From Deltaproteobacteria bacterium (GTDB taxonomy: Bacteria; Myxococcota_A; UBA796; GCA-2862545), in contig SBGP01000048.1 of the NCBI GenBank assembly GCA_006226595.1, positions 58,219 to 122,218 of the forward strand: 64,000 nucleotides of DNA. The letters run 5' to 3'. Positions 27,126 to 36,158 of the stretch are shown here, piece after piece; positions within the stretch are counted from its first letter, which is position 1, and each line of letters opens with the position of its first letter. The notes under the pieces are model-generated. The model ran no database searches and was not told the origin of the DNA. It saw nothing but the letters and a program-made list of their open reading frames with translations. The position numbers were made by a program, and so were the translations under genes.

Positions 27126-27659
27126 ATGGCGTGGCACAAGGTCTTGGTGGCGTGCGTGGGTTTGACCGCCGCCAGCGTGGTGTGGGCTGCCGAGGGGTTC
27201 GACTGGGACCGCTGGGCCGCCGTCGTCAACGAAGACCCCTGCGGGTGGCTCGACAGCGACACCCTCGCGGCGCTCGGCATCCCCGGTCCCGGCGAGAAGG
27301 CCCTCAGCCGCGAGAGCACACGCTGCACGTGGTCGAACGAAGACGGCACCCCGCTGTTCGTCGCGAGCGTGGTGTCGATGGACGCTGCGGAGGTGACGAG
27401 CGAGCGCCGCGAAGAGCTCGCGCAGATGGCTCGGCCGAAGACCGTGTTCGAGCGCGTGGGCGGTGAGGGCCGCACCGCGGTCGCCATCCAGCGCACGGAT
27501 CGCCTCGAGGTCCGGATCTTCGCGCACTCCGATACCGAGGCCGCCCTTGTCTACCTTCAGGGCATCAAGGTCCGCGGCGACTCGGACGAGGTGAAGGCCG
27601 TCAAGCGTGCACGGCTCGTCGGGTTCACCGAGGCGCTGGTCGCGAAGTACGGCCTGTAG
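27126..27659 (+). CDS. Secreted protein, unknown (DUF3558-like pattern)
   Basis: A 177-aa protein with signal peptide MAWHKVLVACVGLTAASVVWA. The mature start DWDRWAAVVNEDPCGWLDSDTLAALGI ... RCTW, with a conserved Cys pair, resembles DUF3558-type secreted proteins, but the match is by eye only. Start follows ATGGAGGGAGC. It abuts the rhodanese gene stop to stop with no gap. Confidence 0.6.
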   Translation: MAWHKVLVACVGLTAASVVWAAEGFDWDRWAAVVNEDPCGWLDSDTLAALGIPGPGEKALSRESTRCTWSNEDGTPLFVASVVSMDAAEVTSERREELAQMARPKTVFERVGGEGRTAVAIQRTDRLEVRIFAHSDTEAALVYLQGIKVRGDSDEVKAVKRARLVGFTEALVAKYGL

Positions 27660-27968
27660 TCAGTACCGCGCGAGGCTGGGGTCGATGTCGGCCCACGCCT
27701 CGATGCCGCCCTGCACGTTCGAGATGTCGGTGAAGCCGCTGCCGGAGAAGTACGCGCTCGCCTGCAGGCTGCGGCTCCCGTGGTGGCACAGGAACATCAG
27801 CGGCGTGTCCTTGGGGAGCTGAATGAGCTGCTCGAGCATCGCCTGATTGAGCAATTCGCTGCCCTCGATGTGAACGATGTCCCATTCGAACGGGTTGCGG
27901 ACATCGATGAGGCGCACTCCCTCTGAGAGCGCCTGTGCCGCCTGTGCGGGGGAGATCTGCTTGATCAT
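27660..27968 (-). CDS. Single-domain rhodanese (thiosulfate sulfurtransferase-like)
   Basis: A 102-aa cytoplasmic rhodanese. LIDVRNPFEWDIVHIEGS is the conserved R-x-x-x-E-(Y/W)-x-x-x-H-I/I region, and the active-site loop is CHHGSRS with Cys at residue 61, typical of GlpE-like domains that move sulfane sulfur. Start follows GGAGTCACC, the same leader sequence as icmF. It diverges from the lipoprotein gene at 28065. Confidence 0.85.
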   Translation of the reverse strand: MIKQISPAQAAQALSEGVRLIDVRNPFEWDIVHIEGSELLNQAMLEQLIQLPKDTPLMFLCHHGSRSLQASAYFSGSGFTDISNVQGGIEAWADIDPSLARY

Positions 27969-28064
27969 GGTGACTCCTGAACGGTGACAGCCCATAACGC
28001 CGCGCAGTTGGCGGACCGAGGCTCCGTTACGTATCGAGTCGTACTGCTTTGCCTGGAGATCTTC

Positions 28065-29453
28065 ATGCGTACCGCCCCTCTCGTGATTGCCCTCGTCCTC
28101 GTCACCGGCTGCAAGAAGGACGGCTGCGACCCGGGGGACCCGGACGCATGCAAGGAGGGGCTCACCTGCGACCCGCTGGCCACCGCGGATGCCGAAGAGG
28201 AACCGCAGTACATCTGCGCCGAGCCCGTGACCCTGCGCGGTCAGGTGTTCGACGTGAGCGACAACGGCGCCATCGAAGGCGCCCGCATCGTGCCGCTGGA
28301 CAACAACGGCAGCGTGGCCGGCCGCGTCGGCGTGACCAACGAGGCCGGCGTGTACGAGACCCTCGTGCGCGTGCCCCGCGACGAGGACGGCCTGCCTGCC
28401 GCCTCCGGCTCCGTGACCCTGCGGGCCGACGCCCACACCTACCAGTCCTTCCCCGGCGGACTTCGCCGGGCGTTGCCCATCTCGCTCGCCGAAGTGACCG
28501 AGGTCGACGGCGGCTGGGTCCTCGAGTCCGAGCTCACCGACGTGGGCCTCATTCCCCTGCCCTCCACCGCGCCGACCGGCCGGATCCAGGGAACGGCGTC
28601 CGTGCCCGACAGCCAGGCCGGCGTGCTCGTCGTCGCCGAGAGCAACGGCCGCGGACTCACCGCCATCGCCGACGTGACGGGTGACTACGTGATCTACAAC
28701 GTGCCGGACGGCAGCTGGGCGGTGACCGGCTACGCGCTCGGCGTGCAGCACGAGGAGGTTGGCGCCGAGATCAGCTCGGGCGGCACGGCCACCGCGGACA
28801 TCGCCATCGACGGCGATGCCGACGCGGTCGTCGACGGCACCGTCCAGATCGTCAACGCGCCGGGCGGCAGCACGACCTCGGTCGTGCTCGTGGTCGAGTC
28901 CACCTTCGACGAGACCATCGCCCGCGGCGCGACGCCCCCGGGCATGCGCGCTCCCAAGGGCAGCTACACCCCGGACATCTCCGGCGCGTACAGCTTCGAG
29001 GGCGTGCCCGACGGCCGCTACGTCGTGCTCGGTGCCTTCGAGAACGACGGCCTGGTGCGCGACCCGGACTACACGCAGGGCGGGACCGAGATCCTGCACA
29101 TCGAGGTCGCCGGCGGCGACGTGACCGTCGACGGATTCAAGCTCACCGAGGCGCTCGAGGTCTTCGGCCCCGGCGCTGCGGGGCCCGAGATCGTGTCGAG
29201 CACGCCGACCTTCGCGTGGAAGGACGACAGCGGCGAGCAGTCCTACGACATCGCCGTGTTCGACTACCTCGGAGACGAGATCTGGATGACGACCATCGAC
29301 GGTGTGAGCGGCAGCGACCCGACGCTGGCCTACGGCGGTCCCGCACTCACCGCCGGCTACTACTACCAGTTCCGCGTCACCTCGAAGGACAACGCGGGCG
29401 TGCCGATCAGCCAGACCCAGGACGTCGACGGCGTGTTCCAGTACCTGCCCTAG
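28065..29453 (+). CDS. Lipoprotein with carboxypeptidase-regulatory-like beta-sandwich repeats
   Basis: A 462-aa protein. Signal MRTAPLVIALVLVTGCKKD has lipobox VTGC, followed by a short Cys-rich segment. Repeats then follow of the form LRGQVFDVSDNGAIEGARI, GRIQGTASVPDS and DISGAYSFEGVPDGRYVVLG, which match carboxypeptidase regulatory-like / SdrD-B-like Ig-type sandwiches. The last ~90 residues (PEIVSSTPTFAWKDD ... YYYQFRVTSKDN) look like a fibronectin-type domain. Probably a structural or adhesive cell-surface protein. Start follows CTGGAGATCTTC. Confidence 0.75.
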   Translation: MRTAPLVIALVLVTGCKKDGCDPGDPDACKEGLTCDPLATADAEEEPQYICAEPVTLRGQVFDVSDNGAIEGARIVPLDNNGSVAGRVGVTNEAGVYETLVRVPRDEDGLPAASGSVTLRADAHTYQSFPGGLRRALPISLAEVTEVDGGWVLESELTDVGLIPLPSTAPTGRIQGTASVPDSQAGVLVVAESNGRGLTAIADVTGDYVIYNVPDGSWAVTGYALGVQHEEVGAEISSGGTATADIAIDGDADAVVDGTVQIVNAPGGSTTSVVLVVESTFDETIARGATPPGMRAPKGSYTPDISGAYSFEGVPDGRYVVLGAFENDGLVRDPDYTQGGTEILHIEVAGGDVTVDGFKLTEALEVFGPGAAGPEIVSSTPTFAWKDDSGEQSYDIAVFDYLGDEIWMTTIDGVSGSDPTLAYGGPALTAGYYYQFRVTSKDNAGVPISQTQDVDGVFQYLP

Positions 29454-29459
29454 CAGCCG

Positions 29460-31736
29460 CTACGGATTCATCGGGTCGGCCGTCCACGTGGGCCGCGTCG
29501 CCATGCTGTCCAACGTGGCCTGGGACAGCGGAAAGCCCCACGCGGTGTAGAACGGCCCGAGGTCGACCCCCGCGCGGGCGCTCGTCATCTCGGCCCACAG
29601 GTCGATGCGCGCCTGGTCGGTCGTCGGCCGGGCGTTCTCGGGCATCGCGCGGTAGTCGGCGAACACGTCGCTGTACAGCTGCCAGCCGAACGCCTCCTGC
29701 AGCTGGAGGTACGTCTCGAGCGCCGTCCAAACAGACCACTGCGAAAAGTCGCGCCCCCCGGCGATGTAGGCCGCGATGCGCGCCTCCCGGTCCGCTGGCG
29801 CGAGCGCGGAGTGCGCGGAGCCGCGGTCGAGGCCCAGCGACTGCTCGCTGGTGTACACCGACCACAGGTTGCAGCTGGTCTCGGTGGTTCCGGGCAGCAC
29901 CCACGGGCGGTACTGGTGGTTGTGCCCGAGCTCGTGGAACGGCCCCCACGCACCGCTCGCCTGGAGCGACGTGAGCGACAGCACCTCTTCCGCGGACACG
30001 AGGTGGGCCATGAACGGGTAGCCGGAGTGCATCCAGCCGGCGCTGATCTGGCGGTCGACCACCATGCGCTCGGCACGGGTGCGCGGTGCGGTCTGGCCTT
30101 CGAGCGCGGACATCCCGTCCATCACGCCATCCCAGAAGTCCATCAGCGCGCTCGCGTCCGACACGAGGCCAAGGTCCGCGCGGGGCACGGTCATGATGAA
30201 GCGGTCGGACCCGATCTCGGCCCACGGCGCCGGGTGATCGACCACCTCGCTCCACGTGGTGGCGCCATGCACGTAGTGCGCCATCGGCACGCCGTTCGTG
30301 ACCTCCACGTCGAGGTCGCCGAGGTCGAGGCCCGCGGGAATGCGCACGTACACCGGTCCGCCGAATGCGCTCCCGATCGTGAGGTTCGTGGCGTCCACCG
30401 GCTGGCTGCGCGTGATCTCGGGAAAGCGCTCCCAGCTGTCTTTGCCCCACAGCGTGTCGGTCCACGAGCCGATGAGCACGCTGGCGCCGACGTCGACCAG
30501 GCTGGCGGGCACGGTGACGGAGAGCACCTCGCCCGGCGCCGCGTACACGCCGGTGGCGCGCCATACGGACGCTCCGGCACCGCTGTAGATGTAGTCCCCG
30601 TCCCGGCCTGCGTAGCTGGCGTCGACGGTGACCGTGCGGGTCTCGCGGACCGCGCTGGTCACCTCTCCCGGGAAGTCCGCGACCGCGCCGTACACGCCCA
30701 CGAGGTCGGCGGGTCGCTCCGCGAACAGCTTGCCCTGCACTCTTGCCGCGAGCACCTCCGGGAGCTGGGTGGTCGCGTCGAGCGGGTCGTCCGCCGTCGG
30801 CGTCACCGGGCCCACCGCATCGCTGTAGGGAATGGCGACGTCGTAGTAGTCGGTGCGCGCGAGCGGAAGAGCGGCCATCGCGTCGAGCGACGTGTTCACG
30901 GCCAGACGCTGGGTCTCGAGGTCCCAGTCGAGGTCGCCGTCCCACACCGCCCGCATGCCGAGCAGCGCCGTGCGGTGATGCAGCCAGTCCGGTGCGGGGC
31001 TGGTGAGCGGCGTGTCGACCCCCGCACCCCACGCGGGCTCGCTCGTGATCGCCACGCCCGCCTGCCACAGCCAGGCGTTCGCCGGGTAGTCCAGGGCCGC
31101 CGGCGTGTCGTGGGTCGTCGCCCACCACCAGGCCTGGCCGGCGGTGAACAGGCCGCCACCATCGTCGAGAAACGCGCCCAGCGCCGAGATCTGCTCGGCA
31201 TCGAGCTCGGTTCCCGCATCGAGCATCACCGCCTTCACACCGTCGAGCGCGGCGAGGTCCACGGCAGCTGGGGTCAGCCCCGCGTCGGTGATCATCGCGT
31301 GGTAGCCGCTCGGGGCCTGAACCGTGCCCTGCCCCTCGCTCACCCAACGCAAGCCGGCCTGGCCGACCGGTGAGGTCGCGTACGCGTCGTGCGCCGCGAC
31401 CCACACGCGTCCGGCGCCCACGCGCGACGAGGCGACGAGCACCTGGTCGTCCGGGTCGAGCATCACGATGCAGCTGCGCTCGCCGGTGAGGATGAGGCTC
31501 GCGGGCAGCGCGCCGGTGACGTCCACGGTACCCACGCCGGACCCGAGCTCGCCCACGTCCTCTGTGCAGTCGTAGGCACAGCCCCAAGGCGCGTCGACCA
31601 GACCCTGGCTCGCGCAGCTCTCGGAAACCGCGGTGTCCGTGCTGCTGCCGGTGTCGACCGCCTCGTCGGTGGCGTCGGTCTCGTCCTCGGGGGACGGGCA
31701 GGCAGCGAGCAGTGCGAGCAGCGGCAGGATGCGCAT
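29460..31736 (-). CDS. Lipoprotein with peptidase M60 (enhancin-like) domain
   Basis: A 758-aa protein. Signal MRILPLLALLAACPSPE has lipobox LAAC, then an acidic linker. The zinc motif HELGHNHQ lies near residue 600 within GPFHELGHNHQYRPW, followed at about 15 residues by E in TTETSCN, fitting the gluzincin pattern HExxH(x8-28)E of M60. Upstream are beta-sandwich regions and the expected IGSDRFIMTVP segment. M60 enzymes cleave mucin-type O-glycoproteins, and related proteins occur in many free-living bacteria. A surface-anchored role in degrading glycoproteins is likely. Start follows CCGGAGGCCCG. Confidence 0.85.
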   Translation of the reverse strand: MRILPLLALLAACPSPEDETDATDEAVDTGSSTDTAVSESCASQGLVDAPWGCAYDCTEDVGELGSGVGTVDVTGALPASLILTGERSCIVMLDPDDQVLVASSRVGAGRVWVAAHDAYATSPVGQAGLRWVSEGQGTVQAPSGYHAMITDAGLTPAAVDLAALDGVKAVMLDAGTELDAEQISALGAFLDDGGGLFTAGQAWWWATTHDTPAALDYPANAWLWQAGVAITSEPAWGAGVDTPLTSPAPDWLHHRTALLGMRAVWDGDLDWDLETQRLAVNTSLDAMAALPLARTDYYDVAIPYSDAVGPVTPTADDPLDATTQLPEVLAARVQGKLFAERPADLVGVYGAVADFPGEVTSAVRETRTVTVDASYAGRDGDYIYSGAGASVWRATGVYAAPGEVLSVTVPASLVDVGASVLIGSWTDTLWGKDSWERFPEITRSQPVDATNLTIGSAFGGPVYVRIPAGLDLGDLDVEVTNGVPMAHYVHGATTWSEVVDHPAPWAEIGSDRFIMTVPRADLGLVSDASALMDFWDGVMDGMSALEGQTAPRTRAERMVVDRQISAGWMHSGYPFMAHLVSAEEVLSLTSLQASGAWGPFHELGHNHQYRPWVLPGTTETSCNLWSVYTSEQSLGLDRGSAHSALAPADREARIAAYIAGGRDFSQWSVWTALETYLQLQEAFGWQLYSDVFADYRAMPENARPTTDQARIDLWAEMTSARAGVDLGPFYTAWGFPLSQATLDSMATRPTWTADPMNP

Positions 31737-31859
31737 CGGGCCTCCGGGTCCGCGAGTATGCCCGACCCGCGCGCCGTTGGCAGACCTGCGGACACGCCGT
31801 TGCACGCCCACCGTGCCGATGCCCGCCCGCGAGTACACGGCGGATGCTACGGAGAACGC

Positions 31860-33254
31860 ATGCCACGCATCGAACACGACTCCATGGGCGAGCTCGCGGT
31901 GCCCGACGACGCCCTGTGGGGCGCGTCCACCCAGCGCGCGATCGACAACTTCCCGATCTCGGGCCAGCGTTTCCCGCGACGGTTCCTGCAGGCCCTAGGC
32001 GTGATCAAGCGCGCTTGCGCCCACGCCAACGCCGAGATCGGCGACCTCGACCGCGAGCGGGCCGACGCCATCGCCCGCGCCGCCACGGAGCTCATCGATG
32101 GCGCCCTGGACGCGCACTTTCCACTCGACATCTACCAGACCGGCTCGGGCACCTCGACGAACATGAACGCGAACGAGGTGCTCGCGAACCGCGCCCTGCA
32201 GCTGCTCGGCAAGCCGCTCACCGCCCGTGACGTGCATCCCAACGACCACGTGAACATGGGCCAGAGCAGCAACGACGTCATCCCCACGGCGATGAACGTC
32301 TCGGGTGCGCTCGCGATCCACGAGGACCTGCTGCCCGCGCTGCGCGGTCTCGCCGCCACCCTCGATGCCAAGGCCGCCGCGTTCATGGGCATCGTGAAGT
32401 CCGGCCGCACGCACCTCATGGACGCGACCCCGATCCAGCTCGGCCAGGAGTTCTCGGGCTACGCCGCCCAGGTGCACCACGCGGTGCGCCGCGCCGAGGC
32501 CGCCCGCGACGCCCTGCTCGAGCTCGCGCTCGGCGGAACCGCCGTCGGCACCGGCATCAACCGCCATCCGGACTTCCCGCGGCTCGCGATCGACCGCATC
32601 GCGGCGGACACCGGGCTCGCGTTCGTCGAAGCCGCGAATCACTTCGAGGCTCAGGCCGCCCGCGACAGCGTGGTCGAGGCCCACGGCCTGCTCGCGACCC
32701 TCGCCGGCTCGCTGTTCAAGATCGCCAACGACATCCGCTGGCTGGGGAGCGGCCCTCGAGCGGGGTTCTACGAGATCCGCCTCCCCGCGACGCAGCCCGG
32801 ATCGAGCATCATGCCGGGCAAGGTGAACCCGGTGATGAGCGAGATGCTGACCATGGTCGCCGCACGCGTCCACGGAAACCAGGCCACGATCGGGCTCGCC
32901 GGCATGTCCGGCAACTTCGAGCTCAACGTGTACCTGCCGGTGATCGCCGCGAGCCTGCTCGAGTCCGTGGACCTGCTCGCCAACGGCGTCGCCACCTTCG
33001 ACACGCGCTGCGCCCAGGGCATCGAGGCCAACCGGGAGCAGTGCGAGGCCAGTGTCGAGGCCAACCTGTCGATCGCCACCGCGCTCGTCCCGGAGATCGG
33101 CTACGACGCCGCCGCCAAGCTCGCGAAGCAGGCCTTCGCCACGGGCGAGAACGTGCGCCCCCTCGCCAAGGCCAACGGCGTCGATCCCGAGCGGGTCGAT
33201 GCGCTGCTCGATCCGCTGGCCATGACGCTTCCGAGCCCGCCTGGCGACACGTAA
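31860..33254 (+). CDS. fumC: Class II fumarate hydratase
   Basis: A 464-aa homotetrameric TCA-cycle enzyme converting fumarate to malate. Diagnostic segments are DIYQTGSGTSTNMNANEV, NDHVNMGQSSNDVIPTAM, SGRTHLMDATPIQLGQEF, and the superfamily signature GSSIMPGKVNPV. The length is right for FumC. The start follows CGGAGAACGC. It diverges from the M60 lipoprotein gene. Confidence 0.95.
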   Translation: MPRIEHDSMGELAVPDDALWGASTQRAIDNFPISGQRFPRRFLQALGVIKRACAHANAEIGDLDRERADAIARAATELIDGALDAHFPLDIYQTGSGTSTNMNANEVLANRALQLLGKPLTARDVHPNDHVNMGQSSNDVIPTAMNVSGALAIHEDLLPALRGLAATLDAKAAAFMGIVKSGRTHLMDATPIQLGQEFSGYAAQVHHAVRRAEAARDALLELALGGTAVGTGINRHPDFPRLAIDRIAADTGLAFVEAANHFEAQAARDSVVEAHGLLATLAGSLFKIANDIRWLGSGPRAGFYEIRLPATQPGSSIMPGKVNPVMSEMLTMVAARVHGNQATIGLAGMSGNFELNVYLPVIAASLLESVDLLANGVATFDTRCAQGIEANREQCEASVEANLSIATALVPEIGYDAAAKLAKQAFATGENVRPLAKANGVDPERVDALLDPLAMTLPSPPGDT

Positions 33255-33344
33255 GCAAACGCCACTGGCAGACGTCAGCCTCGGGCGGTACTGGGCGGCG
33301 GAACACCCGGCTTCCTCGCGGGTTGTTCGCCTTCCGGAGGTCTC

Positions 33345-33983
33345 ATGCGCGCCGTTCTCCTCGCCCTCGCCCTGACCCTGTCGACCCAGGCCCTCGCCGC
33401 GGACCCGAACGAGGCCCACCCGCACACCGGCATCGTCGCTCCGTACGGCGACAACCCCGGCAAGCCCGACCTCAGCGAGGAAGAGCTGGCGACGCTCGCC
33501 GAGGGCGGCCTGGTGAAGAAGCAGTACCAGATGGACGGCGGCGGCCGGGGCATGGCCATCCAGGACATCCACGCGACCCCGGACGTGATCTGGTCGAAGA
33601 TCACCGCGTACGCGAAGTACCCCGAGTACGTCGACGAAGTGAGCGAGTGCGAGGTCTACGACAAGGCCGGCGACCATATCAAGGCGCGCTTCGTACTCAA
33701 CGCGTTCCTGATGACCATCGAGTACTACGTCGACCACACCTACAAGCCCGACCAGGGCTTCATGACGTGGACGCTGGACTACACCCGCAGCTCCGACCTC
33801 GACGACAGCGTCGGCTACTGGCGGGTCGAGCCACATCCGACGAAGGAAGGCTGGTCGCGCCTGTACTACAGCGTCGACGTGCGCGTCAGCGGCTGGGTGC
33901 CGAAGGCCATCGAGACCCTCGTGGTCAAGAAGGGCCTGGTGAAGGCCACGGAATGGGTCAAGCGCGAGAGCGAGAAGGGCTGA
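33345..33983 (+). CDS. Secreted SRPBCC (START/RatA-like) domain protein
   Basis: A 212-aa protein with a clean signal peptide (MRAVLLALALTLSTQALAA). The mature part contains IQDIHATPDVIWSKITAYAKYPEYVDEV, the N-terminal signature of SRPBCC/polyketide-cyclase-like lipid-binding domains, which makes it a periplasmic version. Start follows GGAGGTCTC. Its stop abuts the GTG start of the L,D-transpeptidase, so the two are coupled and may act together in the envelope. Confidence 0.7.
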   Translation: MRAVLLALALTLSTQALAADPNEAHPHTGIVAPYGDNPGKPDLSEEELATLAEGGLVKKQYQMDGGGRGMAIQDIHATPDVIWSKITAYAKYPEYVDEVSECEVYDKAGDHIKARFVLNAFLMTIEYYVDHTYKPDQGFMTWTLDYTRSSDLDDSVGYWRVEPHPTKEGWSRLYYSVDVRVSGWVPKAIETLVVKKGLVKATEWVKRESEKG

Positions 33984-35300
33984 GTGCTCCTGCTCCTCCT
34001 GCTCCCTGCCTGGAGCGCGGACGTGCCCGCTTCCAGCGAGGCGACCGTCGCGGCCTACGAGGCCACGGAGGTCGTATGGGTCCGTGCGAAGCCCGAGGCG
34101 ACCAGCGCTCGCCGGGGACGCCTGGTCCCCGGCTACGCAGTGACCGTGGGTGAGTTCGTCGACGGACCGGGCTGCGAGGATGCCTGGGCCCAGCTCGACG
34201 GCGGCTTCGCGTGCAGCACCTGGCTCGTGCCCAGCGAGCTCCCCGTCGAGGGCGTTCCACGGCTGATCGCCTTCGACCCACCGACCCCGGACGAGTACGC
34301 GACCTACCTCACGGACAAGACGTGGGACATGGCGCCACTCGACGAAGCACCGGCCCTACTCCCGTTCGTGTACGGCAAGCGCTGGCGCTCCTGGCAAGGC
34401 CACGTGTGGGCGGGTCCGGAGCACTATGCGCACGGCGACGACCCGGTGGGGCGACTGTCTCGCAGCTCGAAGCACGCCTTCGTCGATGCCGTCGACACCG
34501 AGCGTGGCGTAGTCCTCGTCGACGACGACGGTCGCGCCGTGCCGGTGGACGAGGTGTTCGTGTACCCGGTGGACCGCTTCGCCGGCCGCGACCTCGGCGA
34601 ACAACCCGTGCCCGAGGGCCGCGTGGCCGGCTGGGTCCACGGCTACGACGGCGCCACCCTGTACGACGCCCCTGGCGGCGAGGCGCGTGGCACCCTGGCC
34701 TACCACCAGTCCATCGACCTCGACGCGGTCCCGGCCAGCAACGACGGCCGCTGGTGGCGGCTTCCCGATGCCCTCGGTGCCGGAGAGGACGGGTACGTCG
34801 ACGGCAGCCGCGAGGTGCGCCGCTGGGTGCCCATGGCGCCGCCGTCGGGGGTCGAGGACGCGCTGTGGCTCGACATCGACCTCGACCAGCAGGTGGCCGC
34901 CCTGCGCCGGGGCGAGCAGGTGCTGTTCCTCACCCTGGTGAGCACGGGCCTCGGCAAGCACGCGACCCCGAGGGGCGTGTACCGCTCGACCGACAACATG
35001 GCGTGGACCGACATGGCCAACGCCGCCGGCGCCGAGGAGGTGTACCACGTCGAGAAGGTGCCGTGGATCGTGCACTTCTGGCCGCGGTACGCGGTGCACG
35101 GCGCGTTCTGGCACTGGGGGGTCGGACACCCGGCGAGCCACGGGTGCATCAACCTCGCCCCCCGCGACGCACAGTGGCTGAGTGCCCAGCTGGGGCCTGC
35201 TCGCCCGGATGGCTGGCACACTGCCTTTGCCGATGAAGCCCACCCCGGCACCGTGATTCGCGTGCGCTCGGGCACCGGGGACGTACCGGACCGTCGCTGA
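33984..35300 (+). CDS. Secreted L,D-transpeptidase (YkuD domain)
   Basis: A 438-aa protein that begins at a GTG directly after the preceding stop. A short signal (MLLLLLLPAWSA) is followed by two SH3-like regions (VVWVRAKPEATSARRGRLVPGY and GWVHGYDGATLYDAPGGEARG). The catalytic YkuD segment HGAFWHWGVGHPASHGCINL spans about residues 372-391 and contains the catalytic Cys and His. Such enzymes make 3-3 peptidoglycan cross-links or attach outer-membrane lipoproteins to peptidoglycan. Confidence 0.85.
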   Translation: MLLLLLLPAWSADVPASSEATVAAYEATEVVWVRAKPEATSARRGRLVPGYAVTVGEFVDGPGCEDAWAQLDGGFACSTWLVPSELPVEGVPRLIAFDPPTPDEYATYLTDKTWDMAPLDEAPALLPFVYGKRWRSWQGHVWAGPEHYAHGDDPVGRLSRSSKHAFVDAVDTERGVVLVDDDGRAVPVDEVFVYPVDRFAGRDLGEQPVPEGRVAGWVHGYDGATLYDAPGGEARGTLAYHQSIDLDAVPASNDGRWWRLPDALGAGEDGYVDGSREVRRWVPMAPPSGVEDALWLDIDLDQQVAALRRGEQVLFLTLVSTGLGKHATPRGVYRSTDNMAWTDMANAAGAEEVYHVEKVPWIVHFWPRYAVHGAFWHWGVGHPASHGCINLAPRDAQWLSAQLGPARPDGWHTAFADEAHPGTVIRVRSGTGDVPDRR

Positions 35301-35389
35301 CGCGTGTGCATTCGGTCCACGCTCTCGACACCCGCCTGACAAGGCACCGATCGCAGGGCGTTACCCTCCGCCATCATTTTGGAGGACCC

Positions 35390-36154
35390 ATGCGTCTCGC
35401 CCCCCTCGCCCTGGCCCTCGCGCTCGCCCTCACCGCCTGTGACGACTTCTCCGCGGTGCAGAAGGCCGACACCATCGAGGCCTACGAGCAGTACATCCAG
35501 GACAACCCGGAATCCCGCATGCTGCTGCAGGCCCAGGAGCGCCTGCAGACGCTGTACCTCGAGAAGGCCAAGGCCGAGAAGACCCTCGAGGCCTACGACG
35601 CCTACCTCGCGCGCTTCCCCGAGGGCATGTACGTCGAGAAGGCGATGAAGGAGCGCGAGGAGTTCCTGTACGCCTGGGCCTCCGAGGAGGACAGCGCCGA
35701 GGGCTGGACGAAGTACCTCGACGAGTACCCGAAGGCGGACCGCAAGAAGAAGAAGCAGGCCCGCGACCGCATCGCCGTCGCCGGGTACGAGGAGAACCTC
35801 GTCCAGGCCGAGCCCGTGTTCGAGCGTGTGAACCTCGCCGAGGATCCGAACGGCGAGAAGAACGGCTGGGGCATCTCGGTCGACGTCACCAACAAGGGCG
35901 ACAAGACCATCGAGGACCTGCGCTACCGCGTGCGCTTCTTCGACGCCGACGGCAAGAAGATCGGCGACAAGACCTGGCCGCTCGTCGCCCAGAACTGGGG
36001 CGTGCCGATGGAAGAAGAGAAGAAGGTCCCGGTCAAGCCCGGCGAGACCCGCACCTGGTACTGGATGGACGCGTTCCCCGAGGCGGACTGGAAGGGCACG
36101 ATCAAGCTCATTCCCGTGAAGATCCGCTTCGAGGGCGAGGCCGAGGACGAGTAG
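35390..36154 (+). CDS. Lipoprotein with TPR-like helical repeats and a C-terminal beta domain
   Basis: A 254-aa protein with signal MRLAPLALALALALTACDD and lipobox LTAC. Residues ~25-130 hold helical repeats of the form EAYEQYIQDNPESRMLLQAQERL, EAYDAYLARFPEGMYVEKA, WTKYLDEYPKADRKKKK, similar to TPRs of outer-membrane assembly lipoproteins. The last ~110 residues are a beta-sandwich (WGISVDVTNKGDKTIEDLRY), similar to FxLYD-type domains. Start follows TTTGGAGGACCC. Confidence 0.65.
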   Translation: MRLAPLALALALALTACDDFSAVQKADTIEAYEQYIQDNPESRMLLQAQERLQTLYLEKAKAEKTLEAYDAYLARFPEGMYVEKAMKEREEFLYAWASEEDSAEGWTKYLDEYPKADRKKKKQARDRIAVAGYEENLVQAEPVFERVNLAEDPNGEKNGWGISVDVTNKGDKTIEDLRYRVRFFDADGKKIGDKTWPLVAQNWGVPMEEEKKVPVKPGETRTWYWMDAFPEADWKGTIKLIPVKIRFEGEAEDE

Positions 36155-36158
36155 GCCC

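Noticed and set aside
31995..33836. 613-codon minus-strand frame opposite fumC and the SRPBCC gene
   Set aside because: Runs across two well-supported plus-strand genes and carries no motif.
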